Shown in pieces: positions 7,540 through 15,730 of a DNA stretch of 36,621 nucleotides (within the stretch, counting starts at the first letter, position 1; each line of letters starts with the position of its first letter). The stretch is from JAYGED01 sp046582565. GTDB taxonomy: Bacteria; Pseudomonadota; Alphaproteobacteria; JAAXGF01. Location of the stretch: contig JAYGED010000185.1 of assembly GCA_046582565.1 (NCBI GenBank), positions 1-36,621 on the forward strand, in the 5' to 3' direction. The notes beneath the pieces are model-generated. The model was not told the DNA's origin. It ran no database searches and saw only the letters and a program-made list of their open reading frames with translations. A program made the position numbers and the translations under genes.

Positions 7540-8706
7540 ATGAGCGTGATGGAGGGTTTCCCACCGCCGCTTGAGAAGCGGGTCTCTCTGGACAATTGGG
7601 ATACGCCGCCCTTCAGCCGCTGGTCTTTCCAGAACATTCGGCGTGTGCTGCCGACCGCCGCGGTTCGCCGCGGGGAAGGGCCGGTGAGCGTGTTGCAGGC
7701 AGCGGCCGGGGATTTATCCGGGGTCTCCTTCGAAACAGCGGAGGGCGGCATCTCGACTATTGCCGCATTCCTCGATGAGACCTACAGCGACGGCTTCCTG
7801 GTGCTTCATCAGGGCCGGGTGGTGGTTGAGCAGTATTTCAACGGCATGACCCCGGACAGCCTGCATCTCGCCCAGTCGGTCACGAAATCGGTGGTTGGCA
7901 CCGTCGCCGGCATCCTGATCCAGCGCGGCGATTTGGATGCCAACGCGCCGCTTGCCGACATCATCCCCGAGCTTGCCGGGACGGGCTACGGCGACGCCAC
8001 CACAAACCATATCCTGTCCATGATCAGCGGCATCCGCTTTACCGAGGAATACGGCCTGGAGGAGTCGGATATTTCCACCTGGGAAAAGATCGCCGGGTGG
8101 CGGCCCCGGCCGCAACCGGATGATTTGCCGGCGTCGATCTACGAATGGATTCCGCAACTGCCCAAAGCGCGCCCCCACGGCGGCGATTTTCAATATCGCT
8201 CGATCGAGACCGACTGCCTGGGCTGGGTGCTGGAGCGGGTCAGCGGCCTTGGCCTCGCCGATCTTTTGAGCCGCGAGCTCTGGGCCCCCATGGGCGCTGA
8301 ATATGACGCCAATATAACCGTGTGCCGCAATTCCGGCTTCGTTGCCGCATCGGGCGGACTCAGCGCGGGCCTGCGCGATTACGGCCGCATTGGTCAGCTC
8401 TATCTCGACGGCGGCCGGGGCATTGTATCGCCCGAGTGGATCGAGGATTGCCTGATCGGCGACACCGAGCGCTTTGTCGGCGACTACCGCCTGCAATATC
8501 CCAACGGCGCCTATAAGAACACCTGGTGGATCCCCGACGCGTCGCGCCGGGTTATGGCGGCGCGCGGGGTGTGTGGACAGCTCATCTACGTTGATTTTGA
8601 GCATGAAATGGTGATCGTCAAGCTCTCCACCTGGCCTGATTTCACCAATCCCGACCGGTCCATCTTCACGGCCCGCGCCTGCCAAGCTATCGCGCAGTCG
8701 TTGTAG
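7540..8706 (+). CDS. Serine hydrolase of the beta-lactamase (class C) / esterase EstB-like family
   Basis: This 388-residue protein has the penicillin-binding/beta-lactamase fold. The SxxK catalytic motif is S-V-T-K (residues 113-116, in AQSVTKSVVG) and the YxS/N motif is Y-R-S (219-221). A third-motif H/KxG is not obvious; GVCGQL near the end may occupy that place. No signal peptide is seen, so it is probably cytoplasmic, which fits an esterase, amidase or lactonase more than a beta-lactamase. ATG at 7540 was chosen because it lies just after the SDR stop (spacing 7 bases). An in-frame ATG at 7507 would overlap the SDR gene and another lies at 7549. Pairing with an SDR suggests a short degradative pathway for an ester or lactone, which is inference. 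Confidence 0.85.
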   Translation: MSVMEGFPPPLEKRVSLDNWDTPPFSRWSFQNIRRVLPTAAVRRGEGPVSVLQAAAGDLSGVSFETAEGGISTIAAFLDETYSDGFLVLHQGRVVVEQYFNGMTPDSLHLAQSVTKSVVGTVAGILIQRGDLDANAPLADIIPELAGTGYGDATTNHILSMISGIRFTEEYGLEESDISTWEKIAGWRPRPQPDDLPASIYEWIPQLPKARPHGGDFQYRSIETDCLGWVLERVSGLGLADLLSRELWAPMGAEYDANITVCRNSGFVAASGGLSAGLRDYGRIGQLYLDGGRGIVSPEWIEDCLIGDTERFVGDYRLQYPNGAYKNTWWIPDASRRVMAARGVCGQLIYVDFEHEMVIVKLSTWPDFTNPDRSIFTARACQAIAQSL

Positions 8707-8734
8707 CTTCGCTCAATAGGGGTTGTTTGGGGGA

Positions 8735-8872
8735 ATGGAATCGCCGATTTGCCACGCCCCTTTGGCCAATGCCATTCGCGCGCTTGCCATGGATGCGGTG
8801 GAGGCCGCCGATTCGGGTCATCCCGGCATGCCCATGGGCATGGCCGATGTGACCAGCAGCCTGATTTTATAG
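8735..8872 (+). pseudogene. Transketolase N-terminal remnant
   Basis: The 45 codons starting at ATG 8735 translate to a sequence ending in a stop. The portion LANAIRALAMDAVE followed by SGHPGMPMGMADV matches the highly conserved start of transketolase (thiamine-diphosphate enzyme of the pentose phosphate pathway). After ADV the match is lost (TSSLIL, then TAG), and no further transketolase motifs occur before panB. It is therefore a truncated gene copy or relic of a rearrangement, not a working enzyme. No plausible ribosome-binding site is seen. A functional copy presumably lies elsewhere. Confidence 0.75.
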
Positions 8873-8898
8873 CCCCAGCGCGAGCACCGAGGATGCTG

Positions 8899-8927
8899 TT
8901 TCCATTGCGCTGCACAAAGTTTATAAT
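8899..8927 (+). promoter_or_regulatory. Candidate sigma70 promoter for panB
   Basis: TTTCCA (8899-8904) and a perfect TATAAT (8922-8927) are separated by 17 bases. A short inverted repeat, TGCAC (8911-8915) and GTGCA (8931-8935), brackets the -10 and could be a regulator site. The predicted start of transcription is about 40 bases before the panB ATG, which has AAGGAGG at 8960-8966. Judged by eye only. Confidence 0.5.
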
Positions 8928-8974
8928 GCAGTGCAACATAAAACTCTAACCGGGTTACCAAGGAGGGGTTCGTC

Positions 8975-9814
8975 ATGAGTGCCTCGGTCCACACCCATCG
9001 CGTATCAGTACGCGACATCGTCAAACGCAAGGGCGGAACGCCCATCGTTTGCCTCACCGCATATACGGCGCCGGTCGCCAAGATTCTCGATCGCCATGTC
9101 GATCTGCTGCTGGTCGGCGATTCCCTCGGCATGGTGATCTACGGCATGGACAACACCAAGGGCGTTACTGTTCCTATGATGATCAATCACGGGGCCGCCG
9201 TGGTGCGCGCAACGACTCAGGCCTGCATCGTTGTTGACCTGCCTTTCGGCAGTTACGAATCATCCCCCCAGGCGGCCTTTGAGACCGCCTCTCGGGTGCT
9301 TGCCGATACCGGCTGCACCGCCGTCAAGCTTGAGGGCGGCGTGGTCATGGCCGAGACCGTGCGCTTTCTCGTCGATCACGGCATACCGGTGATGGGCCAT
9401 GTCGGACTGCAGCCTCAATCGGTCAAGGCATCGGGCGGTTACCGCGTTCATGGCCGTAGTGAACAAGAAGCCGACCGCATCCGCGCTGACAGCCATGCCA
9501 TTGCCGATGCCGGGGCATTTTCTATCGTGCTGGAAAACATCGTCGAACCACTCGGACGTTCTCTAACGGGAGAGCTCGCCGTGCCGACAATCGGTATTGG
9601 CGCATCGCCCGCCTGCGACGGGCAAATTCTCGTTACCGACGATATGGTTGGTGGTTTCACCGACTTCACGCCCCGATTTGTCAAACGGTTCGCCGACGTG
9701 GCGGGCGAGATTGATCGCGCCGCCAAGGCCTTCGCCAGTGATGTCGCCGCCCGCCGCTTTCCCGCGCCGGAACATTGCTCGGGAGTTGAACAGACGAAAG
9801 GCAGAGCCGCCTGA
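8975..9814 (+). CDS. panB: 3-methyl-2-oxobutanoate hydroxymethyltransferase (ketopantoate hydroxymethyltransferase)
   Basis: PanB transfers a hydroxymethyl group from 5,10-methylene-tetrahydrofolate to 2-oxoisovalerate (3-methyl-2-oxobutanoate), the first step of pantothenate synthesis; it needs Mg2+. The 279-residue length is normal. Family motifs are clear: VGDSLGMV (metal-binding Asp), VVDLPFGSY (second Asp), AVKLEGG (Lys and Glu), GHVGLQPQ, and the general-base Glu in IVLENI. A perfect ribosome-binding site (AAGGAGG) precedes the ATG. panC is not in the window. It is followed on the same strand by a TRAP transporter of a family that includes keto-acid binders, 86 bases downstream. No terminator is seen between them. 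Confidence 0.96.
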   Translation: MSASVHTHRVSVRDIVKRKGGTPIVCLTAYTAPVAKILDRHVDLLLVGDSLGMVIYGMDNTKGVTVPMMINHGAAVVRATTQACIVVDLPFGSYESSPQAAFETASRVLADTGCTAVKLEGGVVMAETVRFLVDHGIPVMGHVGLQPQSVKASGGYRVHGRSEQEADRIRADSHAIADAGAFSIVLENIVEPLGRSLTGELAVPTIGIGASPACDGQILVTDDMVGGFTDFTPRFVKRFADVAGEIDRAAKAFASDVAARRFPAPEHCSGVEQTKGRAA

Positions 9815-9900
9815 GGGTAAGGGCGGGCTTGAGGCCGTCCCCCCCTTCTGCTAGCGTGCTGGCCAAGACAAGAGGCGAATTACAAACCAAGGAGAGCATC

Positions 9901-10998
9901 ATGAAAAGACGTGAGTTTCTGAACAAGGCGGCGGTGACAAGTGCCGGCGTCGCGGTTGCCGCATCGACGCTCGCGGCTCCGGCCGTCGCGCAAGAGCGCA
10001 TTGAGATGACCATGGTCGCCACGTGGCCGCGCGATTTTCCCGGTCTCGGCACCGGCGCCCAGCGCTTGGCGCAACGTATTATCGACATGACCGACGGCCG
10101 CATCCAGGTCAGCTACTATGCCGCCAAGGAGCGGGTCGGCGCGTTCGATTCATTCGATGAGGTGGCTTCCGGCAACGCCCAAGCCTACCATGCGGCTGAG
10201 TATTACTGGAAAGGTAAGCATCTCGGCTGGGCCTATTTCACGGCGGTGCCGTTCGGCCTGACCTACACGGAAATGAACGCCTGGATTCGCTTTGGCGGTG
10301 GCCAGGAGCTGTGGGACGAGCTGGCGGACGGTTTCGGCCTGAAGGGCGTGATGGCCGGCAACACCGGTTGCCAGATGGGCGGTTGGTTCAACAAGGAAAT
10401 CAATTCCGCCGACGACTTCAAAGGCCTCAAGATGCGTATTCCGGGCCTCGGCGGCGACGTCCTGGCGAAGCTGGGCGCCTCTCCGGTGTCCATCCCCGGC
10501 GGCCAGATTTATGAGAACCTGGTGTCCGGCGCCATCGACGCCACCGAATGGGTGGGACCGTGGAACGACCGTTTCATGAAGTTCTACGAGGCCGCCAAAT
10601 ACTACTACTATCCCGGCATGCACGAGCCCGGCTCCATGTTGGCGCTCGGCATGAATGCGTCCTGGTGGGCAGGTCTTTCCAAGACCGACCAGACGATCAT
10701 CGAGGCGGCGGCGGCCATGGAGAACGACGTCATGATGGCCGAGTTCAACGCCAAAAGCGGCGAGGCGCTTGAAGATCTGGTGACCAACCAGGGAGTCAAG
10801 CTCCGCAAGTTCAACGACGATGTCTACGACAGCTTCGGCGAAGCCGCCGAAGAGGTGTTCGAGGACGTTCGTGCGCACAGCGAACTGGCGAACAGGATTC
10901 ACGAGAGCTTCCTGGCGTCGCGCGCCGATCTTGGCGCCTGGACGAATATCTCCGATCAGGCCTATGTCGCTCAGCGGAATCGCGTGCTTGGCGTCTGA
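9901..10998 (+). CDS. TRAP transporter substrate-binding protein (DctP family, TakP/mannitol-chloroaromatic type)
   Basis: This 365-residue periplasmic receptor of a TRAP transporter starts at the ATG with AAGGAG at 9889-9894. The signal peptide contains twin arginines (KRREFLNKAAV, residues 2-12), a hydrophobic AGVAVAASTLAAPAVA core and an AxA end near residue 31, so Tat export is likely. The mature start (MTMVATWPRDFPGLGTGA), the later GNTGCQMGGWF, FKGLKMRIPGLGG and TEWVGPWND match the TRAP subfamily that includes TakP, which binds 2-oxo acids. The length and the motif order fit. Ligand preference is inferred from family only. The permease genes follow after a hairpin. Confidence 0.92.
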   Translation: MKRREFLNKAAVTSAGVAVAASTLAAPAVAQERIEMTMVATWPRDFPGLGTGAQRLAQRIIDMTDGRIQVSYYAAKERVGAFDSFDEVASGNAQAYHAAEYYWKGKHLGWAYFTAVPFGLTYTEMNAWIRFGGGQELWDELADGFGLKGVMAGNTGCQMGGWFNKEINSADDFKGLKMRIPGLGGDVLAKLGASPVSIPGGQIYENLVSGAIDATEWVGPWNDRFMKFYEAAKYYYYPGMHEPGSMLALGMNASWWAGLSKTDQTIIEAAAAMENDVMMAEFNAKSGEALEDLVTNQGVKLRKFNDDVYDSFGEAAEEVFEDVRAHSELANRIHESFLASRADLGAWTNISDQAYVAQRNRVLGV

Positions 10999-11020
10999 TT
11001 GCGCATAGTCGATAAAGCGA

Positions 11021-11054
11021 GGGGAAAGTGAGGCCTGCGTGCTTCGCTTTCCCC
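11021..11054 (+). terminator. Hairpin between TRAP binding protein and permease genes
   Basis: A 13-base stem (GGGGAAAGTGAGG at 11021-11033, CTTCGCTTTCCCC at 11042-11054, with two G-U pairs) closes an 8-base loop. There is no strong T tract after it. It lies 22 bases after the binding-protein stop and 32 bases before the DctQ start. Its likely effect, by analogy, is partial termination or RNA stabilisation that lifts the binding protein above the permeases. Confidence 0.5.
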
Positions 11055-11086
11055 GTCTGCTGTAGATTTGCATACGTCGACGAACC

Positions 11087-12187
11087 ATGACAATAATTCC
11101 CCAAGGCTCTGTAAGCGATAGCGCCACTAGCGGAACGGGGCTGCGGTTTTTTGCGCTTTCGATGGTGGCCGTGACGCTGCTGTTCCTGCTCAACAATGTT
11201 CTGACCTACTGGTGGGGCTGGCCGGGGCTGATGGGTTTTTTAGGCCATCAGGAATGGTTCGGCGCAACGGCCCCCAGAAAGCCGCTGGAGAGCGGCGCGG
11301 TGGTCCTCGGCTGGCTGCAGATCGGTATTTATGTGGCGCCGGTCCTGGCCATCGCCGTCCAGGTTGCCATGACACCCAAGCGGCGTCTGCAATCGGACGC
11401 CAAGATGCTGGAGGCTATGGCCGCCTATATCGTGCGGGCGGCATTCTGGGGCGTCTTGTTGATCGGGGTGGTCGATATGACGATCTCCTTTCTGCGCGTC
11501 GAGAATATACTCGAGCAAATCATCGGCGACGGGCTTGCTAAAGATCTGGGGCGGACCAGCTTCAGGGGCGCTTACGTGCATTACCCGCTTATCGTCCTCG
11601 GCTTCGTGATTGCCTATTTCAAGAAAGATCTGGGCTTCATCTGGTTTGCCCTTCTCATCGTTCTGGCTGAGCTGCTGATCGTCATCGCCCGCTTTGTTTT
11701 CTCCTATGAGCAGGTCTTCATGGGCGATCTGGTGCGCTTCTGGTACGCCGCGCTGTTCCTGTTTGCCAGCGCCTATACCCTGGTCGAGGAAGGCCATGTG
11801 CGCGTCGATATTCTCTACACCCGCTTCAGCGCGCGCGGTAAGGCCTGGGCCAACTGCACGGGCTCCCTGCTGTTCGGCATGCCGCTGTGCTGGATCATCC
11901 TGACCCGCGGCCTGTGGACCAAGGCCACCCTGATCAATGCGCCGCTGATTAGCTACGAGGTCTCCCAGAGCGGTTACGGCATGTATGTGAAATATCTCAT
12001 GGCCGGGTTTTTGCTGATCTACGCCGTCTCAATGATGGTGCAGTTTTGCAGCAGTTTCCTGAGCAACGCCGCCGTGCTGCTCGGCGAAGAAGCCCTCGAA
12101 GCCGAAGCCGCAGCCGCCGCCGCGGCCGATGAACCGGCAAGCACCATGGGCCGCGGCGCCATCCCGCCCGAAGCAAGCAGCGTCTAA
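11087..12187 (+). CDS. TRAP transporter small permease (DctQ family), enlarged
   Basis: This membrane protein of 366 residues occupies the DctQ position between the binding protein and DctM. Canonical DctQ features are in the second half: a hydrophobic pair followed by YTLVEEGHVRVDILY near residues 229-243, then further helices to about residue 330. The first ~180 residues hold several additional hydrophobic segments (for example VTLLFLLNNVLTYWW and GWLQIGIYVAPVLAIAVQV), so the protein is roughly double the usual 160-200. The tail is alanine- and glutamate-rich. The start ATG has only a weak ribosome-binding site. The stop shares one base with the DctM start (TAATG). Confidence 0.85.
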   Translation: MTIIPQGSVSDSATSGTGLRFFALSMVAVTLLFLLNNVLTYWWGWPGLMGFLGHQEWFGATAPRKPLESGAVVLGWLQIGIYVAPVLAIAVQVAMTPKRRLQSDAKMLEAMAAYIVRAAFWGVLLIGVVDMTISFLRVENILEQIIGDGLAKDLGRTSFRGAYVHYPLIVLGFVIAYFKKDLGFIWFALLIVLAELLIVIARFVFSYEQVFMGDLVRFWYAALFLFASAYTLVEEGHVRVDILYTRFSARGKAWANCTGSLLFGMPLCWIILTRGLWTKATLINAPLISYEVSQSGYGMYVKYLMAGFLLIYAVSMMVQFCSSFLSNAAVLLGEEALEAEAAAAAAADEPASTMGRGAIPPEASSV

Positions 12188-14847
12188 TGGAACTGTATTT
12201 TCTCGCCCTTCTGTTCGTCCTGTTGGTTGGCGCGTTGCTGTCGGGCTATCCGGTGGCCTTCGCCCTGCCGGGATCGGCCATCGCCACCATCACCCTGGCC
12301 GCGCTCTTCGGCTATTTTTTCACCGGCAACCCGGATGCCTATTTCGTCCAGGGCGGGCCCCTGCAGTGGCTCAACGCGGGCATCACCAATTTCCGCGGCA
12401 TCTATTGGGAAGTCGAGCGCGACACGCTGATCGCCATTCCGCTGTTCGTTTTCATGGGGATCATGCTGCAGCGCTCGATGGTCGCCGAGGATCTGCTGAT
12501 CGCCATGGCGCAACTTTTCGGGCCGATCCCCGGCGGCCTCGGCATCGCGGTGGTATTCGTCGGCGCGCTGCTGGCGGCGACCACGGGCATCGTCGGGGCG
12601 ACGGTGATCGCCATGGGGCTGATCTCTCTGCCGGTGATGCTACGCAACAAATATTCGGCGCCGCTCGCAACCGGCACCATCGCGGCATCGGGCACCCTGG
12701 GGCAGATCATCCCGCCGTCCATCGTGCTCATCATTCTGGCCGACCAGCTATCCAACGCGACCGGCCGGGCGAGCACCCTGCGCAAGGCGGAATACGCCGA
12801 GGCGACGGGCAGCTTCTCCATGCCCATCGAGTTCGACCTGACCTCGACCAGTGCCGGCGACATGTTCCTTGGCGCCTTCCTGCCGGGCATGGTTCTGGTC
12901 GGGCTCTATATGGGCTATATCCTGATCGTCGCCCTGCTCAAGCCGGAGGTGGCCCCGCCGGTTCCCTACGAGGGCGAATACAACGCTCGGTTCTTCAAGG
13001 GCATACTGCTCGCCCTGGTGCCGCCCTTGACCCTGATCTTCGCCGTCCTCGGCTCCATCGTGCTCGGCGTGGCGACGGTTAATCAGGCCGGCGCCATCGG
13101 CGCGGTCGGGGCCATGATCATGGCCGGCTATCGCCTGATGCACGGCAGAAAGGGCGCCTATACGCCGGTCATCCTGGCGGTGCTCTCGATCATCGCCATC
13201 GTGGTCGTTCTCAGCTTTTTCGATGTCAATGTCAAAGGCTCTATCGGGCCTGGAGAAGCACTCGGCATCGCCTTGGCCTTGGTGGCCGTAACCGGCTTCC
13301 TTGTCGCTGTGGGCTGGAGCTGTTGGCGCGCCTACAAAATCGACGATACCCTGGAAGGGGTGATGATCGAGACCGCCAAGACGACCTCCCTGGTGTTCAT
13401 CATTCTGCTCGGCGCCGCCATGTTGACCGCCGCTTTCCGGGCCTTCGGCGGAGAGGAGGTAGTGAAGGATTTCCTGTTCGGCCTGCCGGGCGGCTTCATT
13501 ACCAAATTCGTCGTCGTCATGGCGGTTATATTCCTGCTCGGCTTCTTCCTCGATTTCATCGAGATCGCCGTGGTGGTAGTGCCGATCGTCGCCCCCATTC
13601 TGCTTGCCGACACCGCCGCCAACGTCACCGCGGTCTGGCTCGGCGTCATGATCGGGGTCAATATGCAGACCTCGTTCCTCACTCCGCCCTTCGGCTTTGC
13701 GCTGTTCTACCTGCGCGGCGTGTCCCCGCCCGAGGTCAAGACCATTCAGATGTACAAGGGCGTGGTGCCCTTCATCCTGTTGCAACTGGCCGGACTCGCC
13801 ATCGTCGGTTTCTTCCCCTACCTGGTGAACTATCTGCCCAATCGGGTGCAGCTCACATCGGAGACTGCGCCGCCGCCGGTCAATCCTCTGTTGCAGCTAT
13901 GTCTTGAGGGCTATGTCTTCGAGCAGTACGCGCTCGATGCCGATGCCTTGCGCACCAGTATCAAGACGGCCAGGGCGCTCGACGTGAGCTACCTGCCCGA
14001 GGACGGTCAGGCGGCCCTGGCGGAAGGCTATGACGCGGCCCTGGCAACCTTCGGGTTGGTTGACACGATACGTGCCGCGAGCGCCGAACTCGAGGCGGCG
14101 CTGCCGGATTATCGGGAACTGCACCGCACCGTTCGCCAGATCCAGAGGGATATGCGCGGGGTTACCGAGATCATTGAACAGCAGGCGAAAACCCTCGACC
14201 GGATGGTCCGCAGCGGCACCGGTCTGGATGTGGATATCAAGCGCCTTGAGAAGAGCATGGCGAGCCTGGCTGTCGACAGGGATGCAATCGAGGCCCAAAT
14301 ACCCGACGGCTGGGAGGCCGCGCGAGAACGCTATCTGGTTCTCGAGGCCGCCGACAAGAAGGCGCGCCAGCGCTATCGCCGCAATGTGGATAGCGCCTAT
14401 GAGCCGCTCATGGAGCTACGGCTGGCGATAGCTCAGACCGAGGGTCTGGCGGCCCTGGAAGACCAGCTCAAGCTGCTCGCCGTGGCCATCGCCGAAGCGC
14501 CCGGCGATCAGGCCATTGCCGCCATCAAGGAGCTGTCGACGTTGTTGCGAAACTTCGGGGGCAACGATATTGCCAGCAAGCTGTCCAAGGCCCGCCGCGC
14601 CCTCAAGGGCGATACTCCCAAGCGCGAGAAGGCGCATGGAAAGTGGCTTGAGGCGGTCGCCCTGTTCGAGGCGGAGACCGCCTGGCGCCGCATCGCCGCC
14701 GACAAGCTTACGGCCGGCCTCAATGCGTACAACAACGCCATCAAAAGCAATATCGGTCTGCGCCTGCAGGACGATCTGACCAGCGATCAGGCCGCTTTCA
14801 TCGCCAGCTGTCGCTCAACCCATGTGGATATATCGCTGAGCTTCTAG
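12187..14847 (+). CDS. TRAP transporter large permease (DctM family) with ~330-residue C-terminal soluble extension
   Basis: This 886-residue protein joins a TRAP large permease (residues 1 to about 550) to a hydrophilic C-terminal domain. Permease motifs include SGYPVAFALPG near the start, IPLFVFMGIMLQRS, LAATTGIVGATVIAMGLISLP, SGTLGQIIPPSIVLIILADQ, FLDFIEIAVVVVPIVAPI and GVNMQTSFLTPPFGFALFYL. The core itself is longer than E. coli-type DctM (about 430), as is common in this TRAP subfamily. From about residue 555 on, the sequence has no membrane segments and is rich in Leu, Ala, Glu, Lys and Arg in a helical, coiled-coil-like pattern (for example AKTLDRMVRSGTGLDVDIKR, then REKAHGKWLEAVALFEAETA). 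That part I do not recognise. The frame is continuous, so no frameshift is evident. Confidence 0.88.
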   Translation: MELYFLALLFVLLVGALLSGYPVAFALPGSAIATITLAALFGYFFTGNPDAYFVQGGPLQWLNAGITNFRGIYWEVERDTLIAIPLFVFMGIMLQRSMVAEDLLIAMAQLFGPIPGGLGIAVVFVGALLAATTGIVGATVIAMGLISLPVMLRNKYSAPLATGTIAASGTLGQIIPPSIVLIILADQLSNATGRASTLRKAEYAEATGSFSMPIEFDLTSTSAGDMFLGAFLPGMVLVGLYMGYILIVALLKPEVAPPVPYEGEYNARFFKGILLALVPPLTLIFAVLGSIVLGVATVNQAGAIGAVGAMIMAGYRLMHGRKGAYTPVILAVLSIIAIVVVLSFFDVNVKGSIGPGEALGIALALVAVTGFLVAVGWSCWRAYKIDDTLEGVMIETAKTTSLVFIILLGAAMLTAAFRAFGGEEVVKDFLFGLPGGFITKFVVVMAVIFLLGFFLDFIEIAVVVVPIVAPILLADTAANVTAVWLGVMIGVNMQTSFLTPPFGFALFYLRGVSPPEVKTIQMYKGVVPFILLQLAGLAIVGFFPYLVNYLPNRVQLTSETAPPPVNPLLQLCLEGYVFEQYALDADALRTSIKTARALDVSYLPEDGQAALAEGYDAALATFGLVDTIRAASAELEAALPDYRELHRTVRQIQRDMRGVTEIIEQQAKTLDRMVRSGTGLDVDIKRLEKSMASLAVDRDAIEAQIPDGWEAARERYLVLEAADKKARQRYRRNVDSAYEPLMELRLAIAQTEGLAALEDQLKLLAVAIAEAPGDQAIAAIKELSTLLRNFGGNDIASKLSKARRALKGDTPKREKAHGKWLEAVALFEAETAWRRIAADKLTAGLNAYNNAIKSNIGLRLQDDLTSDQAAFIASCRSTHVDISLSF

Positions 14848-14853
14848 CAGCAG

Positions 14854-14908
14854 TCAGCGATCAGCTTTCAGCCAAGAAGTGTTTTTTAGCTGACGGCTGA
14901 CGGCTCAT
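14854..14908. terminator. Inverted heptamer repeats forming a hairpin between convergent genes
   Basis: Three tandem heptamers (TCAGCGA, TCAGCTT, TCAGCCA; 14854-14874) are followed, after a short T-rich gap, by three in inverted orientation (AGCTGAC, GGCTGAC, GGCTCAT; 14888-14908). The outer parts can pair into an imperfect stem. It lies just after dctM and just before the end of yaaA on the other strand, so a bidirectional terminator role is plausible. Heptamer runs of this kind are also seen as dispersed repeats in some genomes. Confidence 0.5.
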
Positions 14909-14915
14909 CCTCTCT

Positions 14916-15689
14916 TTATTCGCTCTGGCGGGTGAAGACCCAGTTGTCCCTATCCGATAGTTCGTCCTGATACCGGTAGCCGTCGGTGTCGAAGGCTTTT
15001 AGGTCATCCGGCGTCTCGAGGCGGTTCTGAATCATATAGCGGGCCATGGCGCCGCGCGCCTGCTTGGCGAAGAAGCCGATGACCTTGGCCTGGTTGCCGC
15101 TGACTTCCTTGAAAATCGGTGTGATCGCCCGGGCGCGCAGCCGGCCGGTCTGGGCCGCCTTGAAATATTCGATCGAGGCCAGGTTGATCACCACCGGCGA
15201 GGCGTGGGCAGCGACCTGCTCATCGATCGCCTGGGCCAGCTTGTCGCCCCAAAAGTCATACAGGCTCTTGCCCCGGCGGGTGGCGAGCCGGCTACTCATT
15301 TCCAGACGGTAGGGCTGGATCAGATCGAGCGGGCGAAGCAGGCCGTAGAGACCCGACAGGATGCGCAGATGATCTTGCGCAAAGGCCAAGTCATCCTCGG
15401 TGAGACTCGCCGAATCGAGTCCTATATAGGTATCGCCGGCGAAGGCGAAGGCCGCCTGCTTGGCGTTGTCCAGGCTGGTGATTTCGGCATGATCCTGAAA
15501 GCGCTGATAGTTCAGCTCGGTCAATGTATCGCTCAGGCTCATCAATTTCTTAAGCTTGGGCCGGCTCAGCCGCCGGGCGGTCTTGACCAGACTTTGGGTC
15601 TGCTCGGTAAATTCCGGCAGGCTATGGGGCAGGGGCTGGGGAAGTTCGCTGAAATCGAGCTTCTTTGCGGGGGATACAATTGCGAGCAT
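14916..15689 (-). CDS. yaaA: Peroxide stress protein YaaA (DUF328 family)
   Basis: This 257-residue protein matches YaaA, a DNA-binding protein that lowers free iron and limits oxidative damage during peroxide stress. It starts MLAIVSPAKKLDF, exactly as in the family, and contains DTYIGLDSASL, LRILSGLYGLLRPLDLIQPYR and IGFFAKQARGAMARY motifs. Length equals the E. coli protein (258). ATG at 15689 was chosen over the TTG six bases upstream because GAGGAAAG is well spaced for the ATG. It is divergent from arfB, with a gap of only 41 bases. Confidence 0.95.
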   Translation of the reverse strand: MLAIVSPAKKLDFSELPQPLPHSLPEFTEQTQSLVKTARRLSRPKLKKLMSLSDTLTELNYQRFQDHAEITSLDNAKQAAFAFAGDTYIGLDSASLTEDDLAFAQDHLRILSGLYGLLRPLDLIQPYRLEMSSRLATRRGKSLYDFWGDKLAQAIDEQVAAHASPVVINLASIEYFKAAQTGRLRARAITPIFKEVSGNQAKVIGFFAKQARGAMARYMIQNRLETPDDLKAFDTDGYRYQDELSDRDNWVFTRQSE

Positions 15690-15730
15690 GGTCAACTTTC
15701 CTCAAGGGGGTATTGCAAGTAGGTTATGAC

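Noticed and set aside
9815..9900. Terminator between panB and the TRAP binding protein
   Set aside because: The GC-rich bases do not form a convincing stem followed by Ts.
12748..13785. A 345-codon minus-strand frame inside dctM
   Set aside because: Shadow of the DctM gene; the translation has no domain and odd composition.
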